NCBI GenBank assembly: GCA_028289365.1
Contig: JANQQM010000076.1
Coordinates: forward strand, 1 to 64,000
Direction: 5' to 3'
DNA: 64,000 bases
DNA from: Salaquimonas sp.
GTDB lineage: Bacteria; Pseudomonadota; Alphaproteobacteria; Rhizobiales; Rhizobiaceae
The position numbers and the translations under genes were made by a program. Each line of letters begins with the position of its first letter. The stretch's first letter is position 1. Below the pieces are notes generated by a model, which was not told the DNA's origin, ran no database searches, and worked only from the letters and a program-made list of their open reading frames with translations. Shown piece by piece: positions 63,304 through 64,000 of the stretch.

Positions 63304-64000
63304 TGAGCATTATTGTGGCAATTCCCTCGAAGGGTCGGTTGAAGGATCGTTCGGTGGAGATATTTTCGGAAGCCGGCATGCCGATCGAACTGGCGCAGGA
63401 TAATCGAACCTATCGCGGTGAAATTCCGGCCGTGCCCGAAGTCGAAATTGCCTTCATGTCGGCTTCCGAGATCGCCCGCGAACTGGTTGCAGGCAAGATC
63501 CATCTCGGTATCACCGGCGAAGACTTGGCGCGCGAAACGGTTTCCGACGCCGATGCCGTCATGGATATCGGGGTCAAACTGCAATTCGGTCATGCCGATG
63601 TCGTTGTCGCGGTACCAGAGGCCTGGATTGATGTCGAGACGATGGCTGATCTGGATGACGTAGCCGCCGAGTTTCGTCAGCGCCATGGCCGCCGTCTGCG
63701 GATCGCCACGAAATACTGGCAGTTGACACAGAACTTTTTTGCCGGTCACGGTATAGCCGTCTACCGCATCGTGGAAAGTCTCGGCGCGACCGAAGGCGCT
63801 CCCGCGGCAGGAACTGCCGACGTTATCGTCGACATAACTTCGACAGGCTCCACCCTGCGTGCCAACAAGCTCAAAATCCTGAGCGACGGGATCATTCTGA
63901 AATCCCAGGCGCGCCTGATCAGGTCCAGAACATCACAGGCCGACATCAATCAAATTTCGGCAATCGAGACGCTTGTCTCCCGCATCGCAAAATCTCTGGG
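63303..64000 (+). CDS. hisG: ATP phosphoribosyltransferase catalytic subunit, short form (cut by window edge)
   Basis: Condenses ATP and PRPP, the first and regulated step of histidine synthesis. Translation from ATG 63303 begins [20 protein letters not shown] and is open for 232 codons to the window edge, near the full length of the short family (about 230). The PRPP-binding segment is [19 protein letters not shown] near 176-194. The short form lacks the regulatory domain and needs HisZ, which is encoded just upstream with a 1-base overlap (TGATG). Confidence 0.95.
   Translation, partial: MSIIVAIPSKGRLKDRSVEIFSEAGMPIELAQDNRTYRGEIPAVPEVEIAFMSASEIARELVAGKIHLGITGEDLARETVSDADAVMDIGVKLQFGHADVVVAVPEAWIDVETMADLDDVAAEFRQRHGRRLRIATKYWQLTQNFFAGHGIAVYRIVESLGATEGAPAAGTADVIVDITSTGSTLRANKLKILSDGIILKSQARLIRSRTSQADINQISAIETLVSRIAKSL

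Overview
The window looks like chromosome from an alphaproteobacterium, most likely of the Hyphomicrobiales (Rhizobiales). Supporting signs are a PdhS-like multi-PAS cell-cycle kinase, a plant-type glutamate-cysteine ligase, a short HisG paired with HisZ, an ScfR-type regulator divergent from isocitrate lyase, a phasin, a DUF2927 protein and YkuD L,D-transpeptidases. The tRNA-His has discriminator A73 and no encoded G-1, a known trait of one alphaproteobacterial clade. Composition is moderately GC-rich and no prophage, plasmid or CRISPR locus is visible. Most of the window is ordinary chromosome; the accessory parts are a MITE-like element near 6.5-6.8 kb and palindrome-rich intergenic DNA around the his genes (59.3-60.0 and 61.55-61.84 kb).

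Layout. 0-6.5 kb: the N-terminal part of zwf (runs off the left edge), an XRE regulator divergent from a fatty acid desaturase across a palindrome array, a PhnD-like protein, and the tdh-kbl threonine catabolic pair. 6.5-10.3 kb: the MITE-like element, a MoaD-like/BNR-propeller pair, a secreted sulfatase and tRNA-His. 10.4-19.5 kb: phasin, the PdhS-like kinase, a fused iron-type permease, AsmA and a small membrane protein. 19.5-24.1 kb: a c'-type cytochrome, the ScfR-like regulator, aceA with its small partner, and a methyltransferase. 24.1-31 kb: TetR with an alpha/beta hydrolase, DUF1330, a membrane-anchored hydrolase with an AI-2E permease, a GNAT protein and an AraC regulator. 31-38.8 kb: an isoquinoline oxidoreductase-type molybdenum hydroxylase with a diheme cytochrome, a BCCT transporter, UspA and xseA. 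39-46.9 kb: a K+ channel, an ABC-2 exporter, a DUF937-like repeat protein, two PilZ proteins, gshA, rsmE and a conserved hypothetical. 46.8-55.1 kb: a divergent 2-hydroxyacid oxidation locus (gntR-lutA-lutB-lutC leftward, glcD-glcE-DUF4870-glcF rightward). 55.2-59.3 kb: two L,D-transpeptidases, a DUF2927 protein, tag and a DUF1801 protein. 60-64 kb: hisS, a DUF559 gene, hisZ and hisG (cut by the right edge).

Working together. Several loci handle C2/C3 carbon and reserves: glyoxylate shunt (aceA), glycolate/lactate oxidation (glc, lut), threonine to glycine plus acetyl-CoA (tdh-kbl) and PHB granules (phasin). The phasin and aceA upstream regions share the same TGC-N3-GCA core, which suggests a common PhaR-type control. 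The aceA/ScfR intergenic region also carries a dense array of TTTACAA motifs. The most unusual features are this regulatory architecture, the MoaD-propeller pair, the NPF-repeat DUF937-like protein, and the palindrome-bounded DUF559 gene inserted between hisS and hisZ next to a HisRS of the clade that has lost G-1.
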